Position numbers and translations under genes: made by a program. 64,000 bases of DNA from Clostridium sp. DSM 17811 (GTDB taxonomy: Bacteria > Bacillota > Clostridia > Clostridiales > Clostridiaceae): contig NZ_JAHLDU010000017.1 in the NCBI RefSeq assembly GCF_018861905.1, positions 1 to 64,000 of the forward strand, read 5' to 3'. Below the pieces are notes generated by a model that had not been told where the DNA came from, did not search any database, and worked only from the letters and a program-made list of their open reading frames with translations. Below, one piece after another: positions 45,975-55,985 of this stretch (the stretch's first letter is position 1; the number at the start of each line of letters is the position of its first letter).

Positions 45975-48044
45975 ATGATAAAAAAATTTCCATTAATAAA
46001 TGAGAAGCTAAAGCACTTTTATCACGGTGCAGACTATAACCCAGAACAATGGCTTAAATATCCTGGAATTTTTGAAGAAGATATAAGACTTATGAAACTA
46101 GCAAAGTGTAATGTAATGTCTATAGGTATATTTTCATGGGTTACAATAGAGCCCGAGGAAGGAGTATTTAATTTTAAGTGGCTTGATTATGTTTTAGATA
46201 AACTTTATGAAAACGGTATCTATACAATTTTAGCTACTCCAACAGGAGCACGTCCTGCATGGATGGCAGCTAAGTATACGCAGGTTCTAAGAGTAGGAGC
46301 AAATCGAGTTAGAAATCTTTATGGTCAAAGACATAATCACTGTTTTACATCTCCAGTTTATAGGGAAAAGACACAAATTATAAATAGAAAATTGGCAGAG
46401 AGATATTCAAATCATCCTGGAATAGTCGCTTGGCATATTTCTAATGAATATGGTGGGGATTGTCATTGTGATTTATGTCAGGAGGCTTTTAGAACTTGGC
46501 TTAAAAATAAATATATGTCTCTAGATAATTTGAATGATGCTTGGTGGACTACTTTTTGGAGTCATACTTACACAGATTGGTCTCAAATAGAGTCGCCAGC
46601 GCCTCATGGGGAAGCTGGTGTACATGGATTAAGCCTAGATTGGAAGAGATTCGTTACAGATCAAACGGTTGATTTTTGTAAACAAGAAATAAAACCTTTA
46701 AAAGAAATAAATCCTAAATTGCCAGTTGTAGCGAATCTTATGGAACTATTTGATGGATTAAATTATTGGAAGTTTACAGAGGTACTTGACATAGTTTCTT
46801 GGGATAATTATCCAAAGTGGCATGAAAATGCAGATGAATCTTCTTTAGCTTCAAGGATTTCTATGAATCATGATATATTTAGAAGCTTAATGGGTGGTAA
46901 ACCATTTATGTTAATGGAGAGCACTCCAAGTGGTACAAATTGGCAGGCTACTAGCAAGCTTAAAAAGCCTGGGATGCATCTGCTTTCGTCTCTTCAGGCT
47001 GTTGCTCACGGCTCAGATACAGTGCAGTATTTTCAATGGAGAAAAAGCAGAGGATCAAGTGAAAAATTTCATGGAGCAGTAGTTGATCATTGTGGTCATG
47101 AAAATACTAGAGTATTTAAAGATGTTACGCAGGTGGGTACGGTTCTTGAAAAGTTAGATGAAATTTTAGGGACTAGTGTACAACCAGAAGTTGCTATAAT
47201 ATTTGATTGGGAAAATAGGTGGGCTATAAATGATTCACAAGGCCCAAGAAATTGTGGAATCAAATATGAAGACACTGTATACGCGCAGTATAAACCATTT
47301 TGGGAAAGTGGCGTGCCGGTTGATATAATTGATATGGAATGTAATTTTTCTAGTTACAAATTGCTTGTAGCACCTATGCTTTACATGGTAAAACCAGGTG
47401 TAGGAGAAAGAATTGAAGCATTTGTAAAAAATGGCGGAACGTTTGTAGCAACCTATTGGTCTGGCATAGTAAATGAAAATGATCTGTGTTTCCTTGGTGG
47501 TTTCCCAGGACCTCTTAGAAAAGTACTCGGAATATGGTCAGAAGAGATAGAGAGTCTTTATGATGGGGAAGTAAATAATATAGTATTTGATAATAGCAAT
47601 AAGTTAGAGCTAAAAGGTGAATATGAAACTGTAGAGTTAATTGATTTGATACATGCTGAAGGTGCACAGGTACTAGCCACTTATAAATCAGATTTCTTTG
47701 CTGGAAGACCTGCTCTTACAGTTAATAAATATGGAGACGGCTCTGCTTATTATATTGCATCGAGAAATAAAGATGATTTCAATGAGTTATTCTATGGTGA
47801 TTTAATAAGGAGACTTGGGATTAAACAAACAGTTAAGACAAAATTACCACAGGGAGTTACAGCGCAATTAAGAACTGATGGTGATAATGACTTTATATTC
47901 TTAATGAACTTTAATAATTGTAATGAAAAAGTTTCTTTAGATGAAAATTCATATGAAGATATACTTTCTGGAAATAAAATAGAAGGAGAAATTAACTTAA
48001 CGCCATATGGTTTTAAAATTATGAAGAGAAAATCTTTGATATAA
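45975..48044 (+). CDS. GH42 beta-galactosidase
   Basis: A 689-residue intracellular enzyme. The barrel begins FYHGADYNPEQW (15-26), characteristic of GH42. The acid/base is Glu158 (HISNEYGG) and the nucleophile Glu315 (MLMESTPSG). Cys123, Cys163, Cys165 and Cys168 form the GH42 zinc site. The middle trimerisation domain and C-terminal beta-sandwich are present. It likely hydrolyses beta-galactosides brought in by the ABC importer at 51.6-55 kb. It faces the convergent two-component system and has a cre-like site in its promoter region. Confidence 0.93.
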   Translation: MIKKFPLINEKLKHFYHGADYNPEQWLKYPGIFEEDIRLMKLAKCNVMSIGIFSWVTIEPEEGVFNFKWLDYVLDKLYENGIYTILATPTGARPAWMAAKYTQVLRVGANRVRNLYGQRHNHCFTSPVYREKTQIINRKLAERYSNHPGIVAWHISNEYGGDCHCDLCQEAFRTWLKNKYMSLDNLNDAWWTTFWSHTYTDWSQIESPAPHGEAGVHGLSLDWKRFVTDQTVDFCKQEIKPLKEINPKLPVVANLMELFDGLNYWKFTEVLDIVSWDNYPKWHENADESSLASRISMNHDIFRSLMGGKPFMLMESTPSGTNWQATSKLKKPGMHLLSSLQAVAHGSDTVQYFQWRKSRGSSEKFHGAVVDHCGHENTRVFKDVTQVGTVLEKLDEILGTSVQPEVAIIFDWENRWAINDSQGPRNCGIKYEDTVYAQYKPFWESGVPVDIIDMECNFSSYKLLVAPMLYMVKPGVGERIEAFVKNGGTFVATYWSGIVNENDLCFLGGFPGPLRKVLGIWSEEIESLYDGEVNNIVFDNSNKLELKGEYETVELIDLIHAEGAQVLATYKSDFFAGRPALTVNKYGDGSAYYIASRNKDDFNELFYGDLIRRLGIKQTVKTKLPQGVTAQLRTDGDNDFIFLMNFNNCNEKVSLDENSYEDILSGNKIEGEINLTPYGFKIMKRKSLI

Positions 48045-48050
48045 AATAAG

Positions 48051-48093
48051 AAATAAAACACAGGACTCGCGTGAATCCTGTGTTTTATTTTTT
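48051..48093. terminator. Bidirectional terminator between the GH42 gene and the histidine kinase
   Basis: A 15-bp stem (48051-48065 with 48076-48090) with T-runs on both sides, lying between two convergent stops at 48044 and 48099. Confidence 0.88.
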
Positions 48094-48098
48094 TTGAA

Positions 48099-49916
48099 TT
48101 ATAATACAAAACCATCTTCATGCACGGTAGCTGGAATTTTAATTTCTACTGTAGTGCCATGTCCGTAATGGCTTTTAAAAGTTAAGCCGTAACCTTCACC
48201 ATAAGATAGTTTTAATCGCTTATCGATATTCTTAAGACCATAACCACTTCCGGTTTTACTACTTATATCATCTGTTAAGATTTTATCTATTTTATCCTCA
48301 GGTATACCGATACCGTCATCTTTCACATATAGAGTTATATCATTATTTTCTAATTTACCACTAATTATTATCTCTCCGCTGACATTACCACGGCCAAGAA
48401 TGCCATGTGAAATAGAATTTTCTAAAATAGGTTGTAGTGTTATCTTTAAAATACTATAACGATAAAGCTCCTCGGGTAAATCTATTGTGAGCTTTATTCT
48501 GTTTGAGTACCTCATGTTTTGAATATCAACATAAAGGGAGGCATGTGTTAATTCATCTTTAATGGAGACTTTAGATTTACCTTTATTTAAACTTATCTTA
48601 TAAAAACCTGCGAGGCTCTTAACAGCGCTACTGATTTCTTTATTCATATCCTTGAAAGCCATCCAATTTATCATATCCAAAGTATTATACAAAAAGTGTG
48701 GATTTATCTGTGCTTGAAGGGCTTTTAATTCTGCATTTTTAACTTCCTTGCCAGATTTATACTGTTCATCAATAAGTATTACCATTTTAGTAATCATAAA
48801 ATTATAATTATCTATGAGCTCACCGATTTCATCAGAACTTGAATCTTTAATATAAGTTTCAAGGCTTCCCGTGTGGGCTTGTCTCATAGCCTTATTAAGT
48901 TTTGTAATTCTTCTAGTTATTGAATTTGAAAAGTAGTATGCAAGAGTAAAAGCTATTGTTCCAAGTATACTTAATAACAAAATCAAGGTATTTCTTATAA
49001 ATTTAATTTTAACAAGAATACTATCATAAGGTATAATTGTCGTCATATACCAATCTGTATTATTTATTAATGAGCTTTTCAAAAGGCATTTATTATTATT
49101 TATAGTAAGCTTTTGAAAATTTTGTGTATTTGATGAAAGGCTGGTGGCTAAAGTATTGTTAAGATTATATTTAGCAATTAAAGAGTCATCTGTAGAGGAT
49201 ACAACTACCCCTTTGGAATTTTGTATATATGTAAAGCTACCATCTACTGAATTTGTCTTTTTTATAATATCGTCAACCATTGATTTTTTAAAATCTACAC
49301 GAAGAAACCCAATATCCTTGGAAAAGTCATTTGGATTTTTTATAGCAGATACAAGGGAAAGTTCTCTAGTAGAGTTTTTAGGTTTATCCTCAAGATAGGA
49401 ACTAGGACACCATAAATTTCTTGTGTTATTTTCCTTGAATATAGTAAGCCATTTAGAATTTTTGGCCTTATTAAGGCTAAACATATTATAGTCTTCATTG
49501 GAATAAAGAAAATCGTTATTTACATAGAGTTTTAAATTACTTATATCAATATCGTTCTCATAAGAACTAAGATATTTGCGCAGAAAAAACATATCTTTAA
49601 TTTGTTCATTTATAGGATATGTATTAGGGGATTTACCAAGGATAGTAATTAAATTACTATCAATTGTTGTAATATTATTATCATTAGAAATTATATCTGA
49701 AACATCATTAACTCTATATAATTTATATGATAAAAAAGAATAAGTTTGCTCAAAAGCTTGTTTTGTTGCAGAGGTAATATAGGTTTCTAAAATGGTAGAA
49801 ACCGTTTTGTATGTTATAGAAGATAAAAGAATCAATGGAATTATTATTAGTATGAAATAAGATAACAGGAATTTTTGCATAAGTTTTAGATTTGAAAATT
49901 TTATCCTTCTCATCAC
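48099..49916 (-). CDS. yesM: YesM-type sensor histidine kinase
   Basis: A 605-residue membrane kinase. Helix 1 spans about 15-35, an extracellular sensor domain about 36-300, and helix 2 about 303-325. HAMP follows (about 326-378), then the His_kinase domain with the phosphoacceptor in ALQAQINPHFLYNTLD (about 403-418), and HATPase_c with DDGIGIPEDK and GSGYGLKN. YesM-type kinases sense extracellular sugars, often through the partner solute-binding protein. GTG 49916 overlaps the response regulator stop; ATG 49913 is an alternative. Confidence 0.9.
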   Translation of the reverse strand: MMRRIKFSNLKLMQKFLLSYFILIIIPLILLSSITYKTVSTILETYITSATKQAFEQTYSFLSYKLYRVNDVSDIISNDNNITTIDSNLITILGKSPNTYPINEQIKDMFFLRKYLSSYENDIDISNLKLYVNNDFLYSNEDYNMFSLNKAKNSKWLTIFKENNTRNLWCPSSYLEDKPKNSTRELSLVSAIKNPNDFSKDIGFLRVDFKKSMVDDIIKKTNSVDGSFTYIQNSKGVVVSSTDDSLIAKYNLNNTLATSLSSNTQNFQKLTINNNKCLLKSSLINNTDWYMTTIIPYDSILVKIKFIRNTLILLLSILGTIAFTLAYYFSNSITRRITKLNKAMRQAHTGSLETYIKDSSSDEIGELIDNYNFMITKMVILIDEQYKSGKEVKNAELKALQAQINPHFLYNTLDMINWMAFKDMNKEISSAVKSLAGFYKISLNKGKSKVSIKDELTHASLYVDIQNMRYSNRIKLTIDLPEELYRYSILKITLQPILENSISHGILGRGNVSGEIIISGKLENNDITLYVKDDGIGIPEDKIDKILTDDISSKTGSGYGLKNIDKRLKLSYGEGYGLTFKSHYGHGTTVEIKIPATVHEDGFVL

Positions 49917-51445
49917 AAAAATTTCTTCTTATATTCAGAGGGCGTTAAACCTGTTTCTTTTTTGAATATTTTTGAGAAATAATTTCCATCACCATATCCT
50001 ACTTTAGTTGTTATATCAATAATTTTCATGTGAGGGTCTTTTAAAAGATCTTTTGCTTTATTAATTCTGTACTTGGTAATATAACTGTTTATAGTTGTCC
50101 CAGTTTCTTCTTTAAATATGGAGCACATGTATGCAGTGGATAGATAAGTTTTATTACTAATATTTTGCAGGGACAAAGCTACATCTGAGTAATTATCATG
50201 TATATATTTTAGGATAGATGAAACAGGGTTTATATTCGAATTTTTTTCTTCAACAGCGTCAAAAATAGTATGTATTTTTTCTATCATATAACTTTTGATA
50301 TCCATAAGGGTGTAAGAATTCGCAAGATATTCAAAAGGACTTTTATTATCCAAATCATTTTGATTTATGATTAAGTTTCTGTCATATGAAAACTTTAATA
50401 ATTGATGTAAAAGTCTATAATAAACATCTTTTGTATAATTTATTGGAGTAGAAGCACTCCCTTTTATTTCAGAAGTAAGCCTGTTAATTAGAAGAATGCT
50501 GTTTTGTTTATCTTCATTTAATAGATTTTTTGTGAAATTTTCAACAAGATTTTCATCTAAGTTGTAAACAAGGAGGCTAATTTTATCATAATAAATTACA
50601 GAATTATAATCATAAAAAAAAGCTTTGCTCAATGCGTCCACAGCAAAGCTGTAGGAAATCGGTATATTTGTAGGACCTATAACTTTTTTACCTTGGCATA
50701 TAAAAAAAGTTGTGAAACTCTTTAGATATTCAGATATTAGGTTATATATATTTTCTAATATGGTATTAACAGACAAAGAGTTTATGTCAGTATGAAAGTA
50801 TAAGTGCATAAGTATAAGATCGTCTTCTTTATAACATAGAATACAATTGAAATTAGATTTAACTACTATTCTTTTTAGCTCAAGGAGAACAGCCTCCTCT
50901 ATGATTTTGTTTTTATTTAAAATATTAATTAAAATGGTAATGAAACTAGTCCCTGTAAGTTTACTTTCAGGAATTACATCAATATATTTACCTAAATTAT
51001 AGAAATCAGCATTTTTTTCAATAAGCTTAAGTGCAATATTATTTTTAATATTCAAAGTATTTTCTGTTTCTTTTAGTTTAAGTGTTATTGCATTTTTAAT
51101 TGCGGATTGAAGTTCTTCAATATCTATAGGTTTTTCAACGTAACTAACGGCTTTAAGCTCAATAGCTGATTTTAGATACTGTTTATCCGAATAGCCACTC
51201 AAAAATATAATCTCACAGGTAGGGTAGCTTTTTCTAAGTTCAAAAGATAATTCTACTCCATTCATTCTAGGCATTTTTACATCAGTTAATAAAATATCAG
51301 GCTCAAACTTTTCTGCGACTTCAAGAGCATTTATACCATCATAGGCTTGCTCTATTTCAATAGGACCTAGTTTAGCCCAAGGAATTTCAGCGATTATTCC
51401 TTCTCTTGTGAAAATTTCATCATCAACTATTAGTACCTTAATCAT
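49913..51445 (-). CDS. yesN: YesN-type response regulator (REC plus AraC HTH)
   Basis: A 510-residue regulator from ATG 51445, six bases after GGGGGTT; longer in-frame starts lack spacing. Residues 1-120 are a receiver domain with the phosphoacceptor Asp in DILLTDVKMPRMNG (about 55) and Lys in SYVEKPID (about 105). Residues 405-510 are an AraC-type double helix-turn-helix (LQNISNKTYLSTAYMCSIFK and IIDITTKVGYGDGNYFSKIFKK regions). It should activate the divergent ABC importer and perhaps the GH42 gene. It ends inside the kinase start, so the two are co-translated. Confidence 0.92.
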   Translation of the reverse strand: MIKVLIVDDEIFTREGIIAEIPWAKLGPIEIEQAYDGINALEVAEKFEPDILLTDVKMPRMNGVELSFELRKSYPTCEIIFLSGYSDKQYLKSAIELKAVSYVEKPIDIEELQSAIKNAITLKLKETENTLNIKNNIALKLIEKNADFYNLGKYIDVIPESKLTGTSFITILINILNKNKIIEEAVLLELKRIVVKSNFNCILCYKEDDLILMHLYFHTDINSLSVNTILENIYNLISEYLKSFTTFFICQGKKVIGPTNIPISYSFAVDALSKAFFYDYNSVIYYDKISLLVYNLDENLVENFTKNLLNEDKQNSILLINRLTSEIKGSASTPINYTKDVYYRLLHQLLKFSYDRNLIINQNDLDNKSPFEYLANSYTLMDIKSYMIEKIHTIFDAVEEKNSNINPVSSILKYIHDNYSDVALSLQNISNKTYLSTAYMCSIFKEETGTTINSYITKYRINKAKDLLKDPHMKIIDITTKVGYGDGNYFSKIFKKETGLTPSEYKKKFL

Positions 51446-51609
51446 CATAACCCCCATACTAACCAAATTTTTCAATTAACGATTACATAGTAATTATATA
51501 GTTAAATGAAGTTATAATCAAATCGCTCCATATAAATATGATTTTACTAATATCGTAAAAAATTGCTAATAAATTCTAAACTTGAAAATGATATACTCAT
51601 GTCATAGTA

Positions 51610-51624
51610 ATGAAAACGTTTATA
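51610..51624. promoter_or_regulatory. cre-like site upstream of the ABC importer
   Basis: ATGAAAACGTTTATA shares a 13-base core with the site at 23555-23569 upstream of the GPH symporter and matches the CcpA consensus except at one position. It is in the region between divergent yesN and the ABC operon. Confidence 0.5.
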
Positions 51625-51646
51625 AATTGAAAGGATGATGATTATA

Positions 51647-52567
51647 ATGGAAAATACAAGCTTCTTACATAAGGTTAAAAAAAATAAAACTTTATTGTTA
51701 ATGCTTCTACCGGCGGTACTTTTTTTCTTTATATTTAGCTATCTTCCGATTGCGGGAATAGTTGTTGCATTTAAGAGTTACAACTTTAAGGGAGGAATAT
51801 TTGGAAGTCCATGGGTTGGTCTTGATAATTTTAAGTTCTTCTTTATGTCGGGGCAAGCTTTTATAGTAACTCGTAATACAGTTTTATATAATTTGGCATT
51901 TATATTTGTTAATACAGTACTTCAAATTGCAATGGCTATATTTTTATCAGAGATAAAAAACAAATATTTTAAAAAGATAACTCAATCACTTATGTTTCTA
52001 CCATATTTTATATCTTGGGTTATAGTGGGGGTTATATCGTATAATATATTTAGTTTTGAGCATGGAACATTTAATTCTGTACTTAAATTCTTTCATATTG
52101 CAGCAATAGATATGTATTCAAAACCACTTGCATGGGTTTTAATCATAATAATATTTTGTGCATGGCAAGGCCTTGGATATGGTACGGTACTTTATTTAGC
52201 AGCAATAATGGGTATTGATACAGAAATTTATGAAGCAGCAGAAATAGATGGAGCAAATATATTTGAGCGTATTAGATATATTACACTTCCGTCGCTTGTT
52301 CCAACAATAACAATACTTACACTACTTGCGGTTGGTACTATATTTAGAGGAAACTTTGATATGTTCTATCAAATCATTGGAAATAATGGTACGCTTTTCA
52401 ATGCCACTGATGTTATTGATACATTTACAGTTAGGGCACTACTTCAAACTAACGAAGTTGGTATGGCAGCTGCTGCAGGCCTTTATCAGTCAGTATTTTG
52501 TTTCATAACAATAATGGTAGTAAATACTGCAGTTAAAAAACACGATGAGGATAATGCATTATTTTAG
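51647..52567 (+). CDS. lplB: ABC sugar importer permease, LplB type
   Basis: A 306-residue permease with six membrane helices and the EAA loop EIYEAAEIDGANIFERIRYITLP near 185-207, which contacts the ATPase. ATG 51647 is chosen over ATGs at 51635 and 51638 because the AAAGG site at 51630-51634 lies too close to the latter; the start is uncertain by four codons. It pairs with the next permease. No ATPase gene is present, as usual for this group, which shares an MsmX-type ATPase. Confidence 0.88.
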   Translation: MENTSFLHKVKKNKTLLLMLLPAVLFFFIFSYLPIAGIVVAFKSYNFKGGIFGSPWVGLDNFKFFFMSGQAFIVTRNTVLYNLAFIFVNTVLQIAMAIFLSEIKNKYFKKITQSLMFLPYFISWVIVGVISYNIFSFEHGTFNSVLKFFHIAAIDMYSKPLAWVLIIIIFCAWQGLGYGTVLYLAAIMGIDTEIYEAAEIDGANIFERIRYITLPSLVPTITILTLLAVGTIFRGNFDMFYQIIGNNGTLFNATDVIDTFTVRALLQTNEVGMAAAAGLYQSVFCFITIMVVNTAVKKHDEDNALF

Positions 52568-52585
52568 AATGGAGGGGGTAGGAAT

Positions 52586-53479
52586 ATGAAGAAATTATCA
52601 AAGGATAGAGCAGCATTTAATATAATAGCTTATCTTGTTATAATAATTATGACATTGTTTTGTATAATTCCATTAATAATTGTAATTTCGGGCTCATTTA
52701 CATCTGAGTCATATATTTTAAAACATGGGTTTAGTTTAATACCAAAGGAGTTTACAACTTCAGCCTATGCACTCGCTTTTAAGGAACCTATGGTAGTACT
52801 TAAAGCGTATGGTGTTACTATATTTATAACAATTGTTGGAACGTTTGTTGGGCTACTTGTAACTGCGATGACAGCATATGTACTTACAAGGAAGGATTTC
52901 GAATGGAGAAATAAATTTTCTTTCTACTTTTATTTTACCACTTTATTTACTGGTGGACTTGTACCCTGGTATATATTAATGGTTAGATATTTAGGTATGA
53001 AGGATAATTATTTAGCACTTATACTTCCATTACTTTTAAGTGTTTTTAATATATTGATAATGAAGAGTTATATGAGTAGTATACCGGATGCCATATCTGA
53101 GTCTGCAAAAATTGATGGCGCTGGAGATTTTACTATATTTATTAAACTAATACTACCATTATCTAAACCAGCCCTTGCTACTGTGGGTTTGTTTATTGCT
53201 TTAAGATATTGGAATGATTGGTATAATGCAATGTTATTTATTCAAAATGACAAAATGTATAGTCTTCAATATTTTCTTTATAAAATAGTTAATAATATCG
53301 ATGCTTACAAAAACATATTAGCAACTTCAGGAGGAAGTGTTAATGTTAAAATGGATTTGCCAAGTGAGTCTTTAAAGATGGCACTTACAGTTATAGTTAC
53401 AGGTCCGATAATATTCTTGTATCCATTTGTTCAAAAATATTTTGTACAAGGACTTACAATAGGTGCAGTTAAGGGGTAG
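52586..53479 (+). CDS. ytcP: ABC sugar importer permease, YtcP/LplC type
   Basis: A 297-residue partner permease with six membrane helices. The EAA-type loop is in DAISESAKIDGAGDFTIFIKLILPLSKP near 171-198. It ends FVQKYFVQGLTIGAVKG, the usual C-terminus of this branch. RBS GGAGGGGG, 18 bases after lplB. Confidence 0.92.
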   Translation: MKKLSKDRAAFNIIAYLVIIIMTLFCIIPLIIVISGSFTSESYILKHGFSLIPKEFTTSAYALAFKEPMVVLKAYGVTIFITIVGTFVGLLVTAMTAYVLTRKDFEWRNKFSFYFYFTTLFTGGLVPWYILMVRYLGMKDNYLALILPLLLSVFNILIMKSYMSSIPDAISESAKIDGAGDFTIFIKLILPLSKPALATVGLFIALRYWNDWYNAMLFIQNDKMYSLQYFLYKIVNNIDAYKNILATSGGSVNVKMDLPSESLKMALTVIVTGPIIFLYPFVQKYFVQGLTIGAVKG

Positions 53480-53526
53480 TACCCATTAATTAAATATATA
53501 TTACATTATGAGGGGGAAAATTAGTT

Positions 53527-55062
53527 ATGAATAAATTTATGAAAAAGTTTGGGGTTACATTTTTAGTAGCTGGTATCATTATGTCGTCACTTTCGGGTTG
53601 TTCAACAAGCAAAAATACAACTTCGACTAAAGCAACTGCTGATACAAAAGATGCGGTAAAGCTTAAAATGTATATTCTAGGAGATAAGCCAAAAGATGCT
53701 GATGCTGTTTATGGTAAAATGAATGCAATATTAAAGCAAAAAATTAATGCAAGCATTGATGTTAATTTCATATCTTGGGGGGATCAAGCTACAAAATATC
53801 CATTGCTATTCTCTTCAGGGGAAGATTTTGATTTGATCTTCACTGCAACAGGATGGTGTTATTATAACCAAATGGCTACTAGAAATGGATTCCTTGAGTT
53901 AACACCTGAACTACTCCAAAAATATGCGCCTCAAAGCGTTAAAAATGAACCTAAACTTGCATGGGAACAAGCTAAGGTTAATAAAAAAATATATATGATT
54001 CCTAACGACCAAGATGAGTATGCATATTCAGTTGTAGGTATTAGAGGGGATTTAAGAGAAAAATATCATATACCTGCAATTACAAGTCAGGCAGGCCTTG
54101 AAAAATATTATGAGACTATAGCAAAAAATGAAAAAGATATAGTTCCTATAATTAATGGCGGAGGACAAAATCTTCAATTTCCTTTAGAGCTTCAGGCAAA
54201 TGGTTTTACTGGAGTAATGGGAACCTATGGTTCTGATCCTATTTTAGGATATAAAATGAATGATACTACTGGAAAAATATTTTCTATAATTGATACACCA
54301 GAATACAAAGACTACGCTGTAAAAATGAAAAAATATGCAGACAGTGGGTATTGGTCTAAGAGTTCTATATCTAGTAAAGAAACAAGAGATGATGGATTTA
54401 AAGCTGGAAAGTCAGCATCAATGATTTGGAATATTGGATCAGTTGCAAATGACCTTAAAATAATGAATGCAGCTCATCCTGAGTGGAAAGTAGAAATAGC
54501 AGATATATTACCAGGAAGCAAAAAATTTGCTAATCCTTACACTAATAATGGTATGGCTATAAATGCAAATTCAAAAAATTCTGAGAGAGCATTAATGGCA
54601 TTAGACCTTTTAAGATATGATAAAGATTTAAATGACATAACATTTAACGGAGTAAAAGGTACTCATTGGGATGCTGTCGGTGATAAAGAATTCAAAACTT
54701 TAGGTGCCACAGCTAATTTCCCAGCAGGAAACGTTTGCCCATGGGGATGGCATACATCTATAACCCGTACAGATGTTGCTAGACCAAAGATAGTACCAGA
54801 AACTATTGCTAAATGGCAAAAGAATGATACTATTCATAATCCTTTAGAGACATTTACATTTGATGATAGTCTTGTGAAAAATGAAATGGCAGCAATAAAC
54901 ACTGTAGTTACTCAATACGGTCTTCCTCTTCACCTTGGAATAATAGCAGATCCAGTTAAGGGAACTGAAATTTACAGTCAAAAATTAAAAGCTGCAGGAT
55001 TAGATAAGGTAATGAAAGCAGTTCAGGAGCAAGCGGATAAATTTATTAAATCTAAAAAATAA
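53527..55062 (+). CDS. ABC solute-binding lipoprotein (DUF3502 type)
   Basis: A 511-residue extracellular binding protein. The signal peptide ends at the lipobox LSGC (about 24-27), followed by a Thr/Ser/Lys linker. The C-terminal 130 residues match DUF3502 (NPLETFTFDDSLVKNEMAAI). It delivers an oligosaccharide to LplB/YtcP; context with GH42 suggests a beta-galactoside or galactan fragment. RBS AGGGGG. There is no clear terminator directly after it. Confidence 0.9.
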   Translation: MNKFMKKFGVTFLVAGIIMSSLSGCSTSKNTTSTKATADTKDAVKLKMYILGDKPKDADAVYGKMNAILKQKINASIDVNFISWGDQATKYPLLFSSGEDFDLIFTATGWCYYNQMATRNGFLELTPELLQKYAPQSVKNEPKLAWEQAKVNKKIYMIPNDQDEYAYSVVGIRGDLREKYHIPAITSQAGLEKYYETIAKNEKDIVPIINGGGQNLQFPLELQANGFTGVMGTYGSDPILGYKMNDTTGKIFSIIDTPEYKDYAVKMKKYADSGYWSKSSISSKETRDDGFKAGKSASMIWNIGSVANDLKIMNAAHPEWKVEIADILPGSKKFANPYTNNGMAINANSKNSERALMALDLLRYDKDLNDITFNGVKGTHWDAVGDKEFKTLGATANFPAGNVCPWGWHTSITRTDVARPKIVPETIAKWQKNDTIHNPLETFTFDDSLVKNEMAAINTVVTQYGLPLHLGIIADPVKGTEIYSQKLKAAGLDKVMKAVQEQADKFIKSKK

Positions 55063-55156
55063 AAAAATTATTTAAATACGCAATTTCTATTTTAGTATAA
55101 GTATATTAGGTTAATGGCATTATAATATAGAATAATTATTAAAGGAGATGTTTTTT

Positions 55157-55363
55157 ATGAGCCAAAATAAAACCATAGCTGAAAATAATCAAAATATTAT
55201 ACCTAATAGTGATAATAGTCTGAGTAAAAATATGAGCATAAAACAAAAGGATCAAAGTCTTGTTGCTAATAGCTTGGATAGTAAAAATGCTAACAATGGA
55301 TATAAAGTTAATGGAAATGCTAGCGTCCAAGCGGCGAATGAAGGGACTAGAAACAAAAACTAA
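55157..55363 (+). CDS. Small Asn/Ser/Lys-rich hydrophilic protein
   Basis: A 68-residue protein from ATG 55157, about 9 bases after AAAGGAG. It contains no hydrophobic core, is rich in Asn, Ser, Lys and Gln (SQNKTIAENNQNI, NSDNSLSKNMS), and ends RNKN, so it should be disordered. It may be a spore-associated or stress protein; no family is recognised. It has its own terminator. Confidence 0.65.
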   Translation: MSQNKTIAENNQNIIPNSDNSLSKNMSIKQKDQSLVANSLDSKNANNGYKVNGNASVQAANEGTRNKN

Positions 55364-55391
55364 ATTAAATTAATTAAAACATTTAAAATTT

Positions 55392-55430
55392 AAAGCGCAG
55401 TAGATATATATTTTATCTAATGCGCTTTTT
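55392..55430 (+). terminator. Intrinsic terminator after the small hydrophilic protein
   Basis: AAAGCGCA (55392-55399) pairs with TGCGCTTT (55421-55428), with an inner TAGATA/TATCTA pairing, followed by TT. Confidence 0.8.
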
Positions 55431-55603
55431 ATATATATTTGCATGATGGTTTGTGGATAGTAGAAGACTATGATAGTATATAAATGAATGAGAAACTAAC
55501 GTATCTTCTGCGAAGCTGTTGCAGCAACGCAGTTGATGATTTAAAAATGAAATCTAGAAGGAATTATATACTAGAAACAATAACGAATGGAGGAAATGAA
55601 ATT

Positions 55604-55945
55604 ATGGCCGATTTGCCAAATTGCCCAAAATGTAATTCAGAATACACATACGAGGATAGAAATCTTTTGGTTTGCCCGGAATGTGCAAATGAGTGGACTT
55701 TAGGATCAGAAACTGAAAATAGTGAAGAGAAAAAAATTATCAAAGATGCAAATGGGAATGTATTAAACAATGGTGATTCTGTAACACTAATTAAAGATCT
55801 TAAAGTAAAGGGAAGTCCAACATCTTTAAAAAAAGGTACAAAAGTAAAAAACATTCGTTTGGTTGATGGAGATCATAATATTGATTGTAAAATTGATGGT
55901 TTTGGAGCCATGGAATTAAAATCTGAATTTGTTAAAAAAATATAG
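55604..55945 (+). CDS. phnA: PhnA/YjdM family zinc-ribbon protein
   Basis: A 113-residue protein from ATG 55604, behind GGAGG. Residues 1-40 are a zinc ribbon (CPKC...CPEC), followed by an acidic linker and an SH3-like beta-barrel ([34 protein letters not shown], landmarks only). The family is named from the phosphonate operon but is not required for phosphonate use. Function unknown. RNase Z follows after 40 bases. Confidence 0.85.
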   Translation: MADLPNCPKCNSEYTYEDRNLLVCPECANEWTLGSETENSEEKKIIKDANGNVLNNGDSVTLIKDLKVKGSPTSLKKGTKVKNIRLVDGDHNIDCKIDGFGAMELKSEFVKKI

Positions 55946-55985
55946 ATAATATTTTACAAACAAAAAATAGATGGAGATGATTTAA

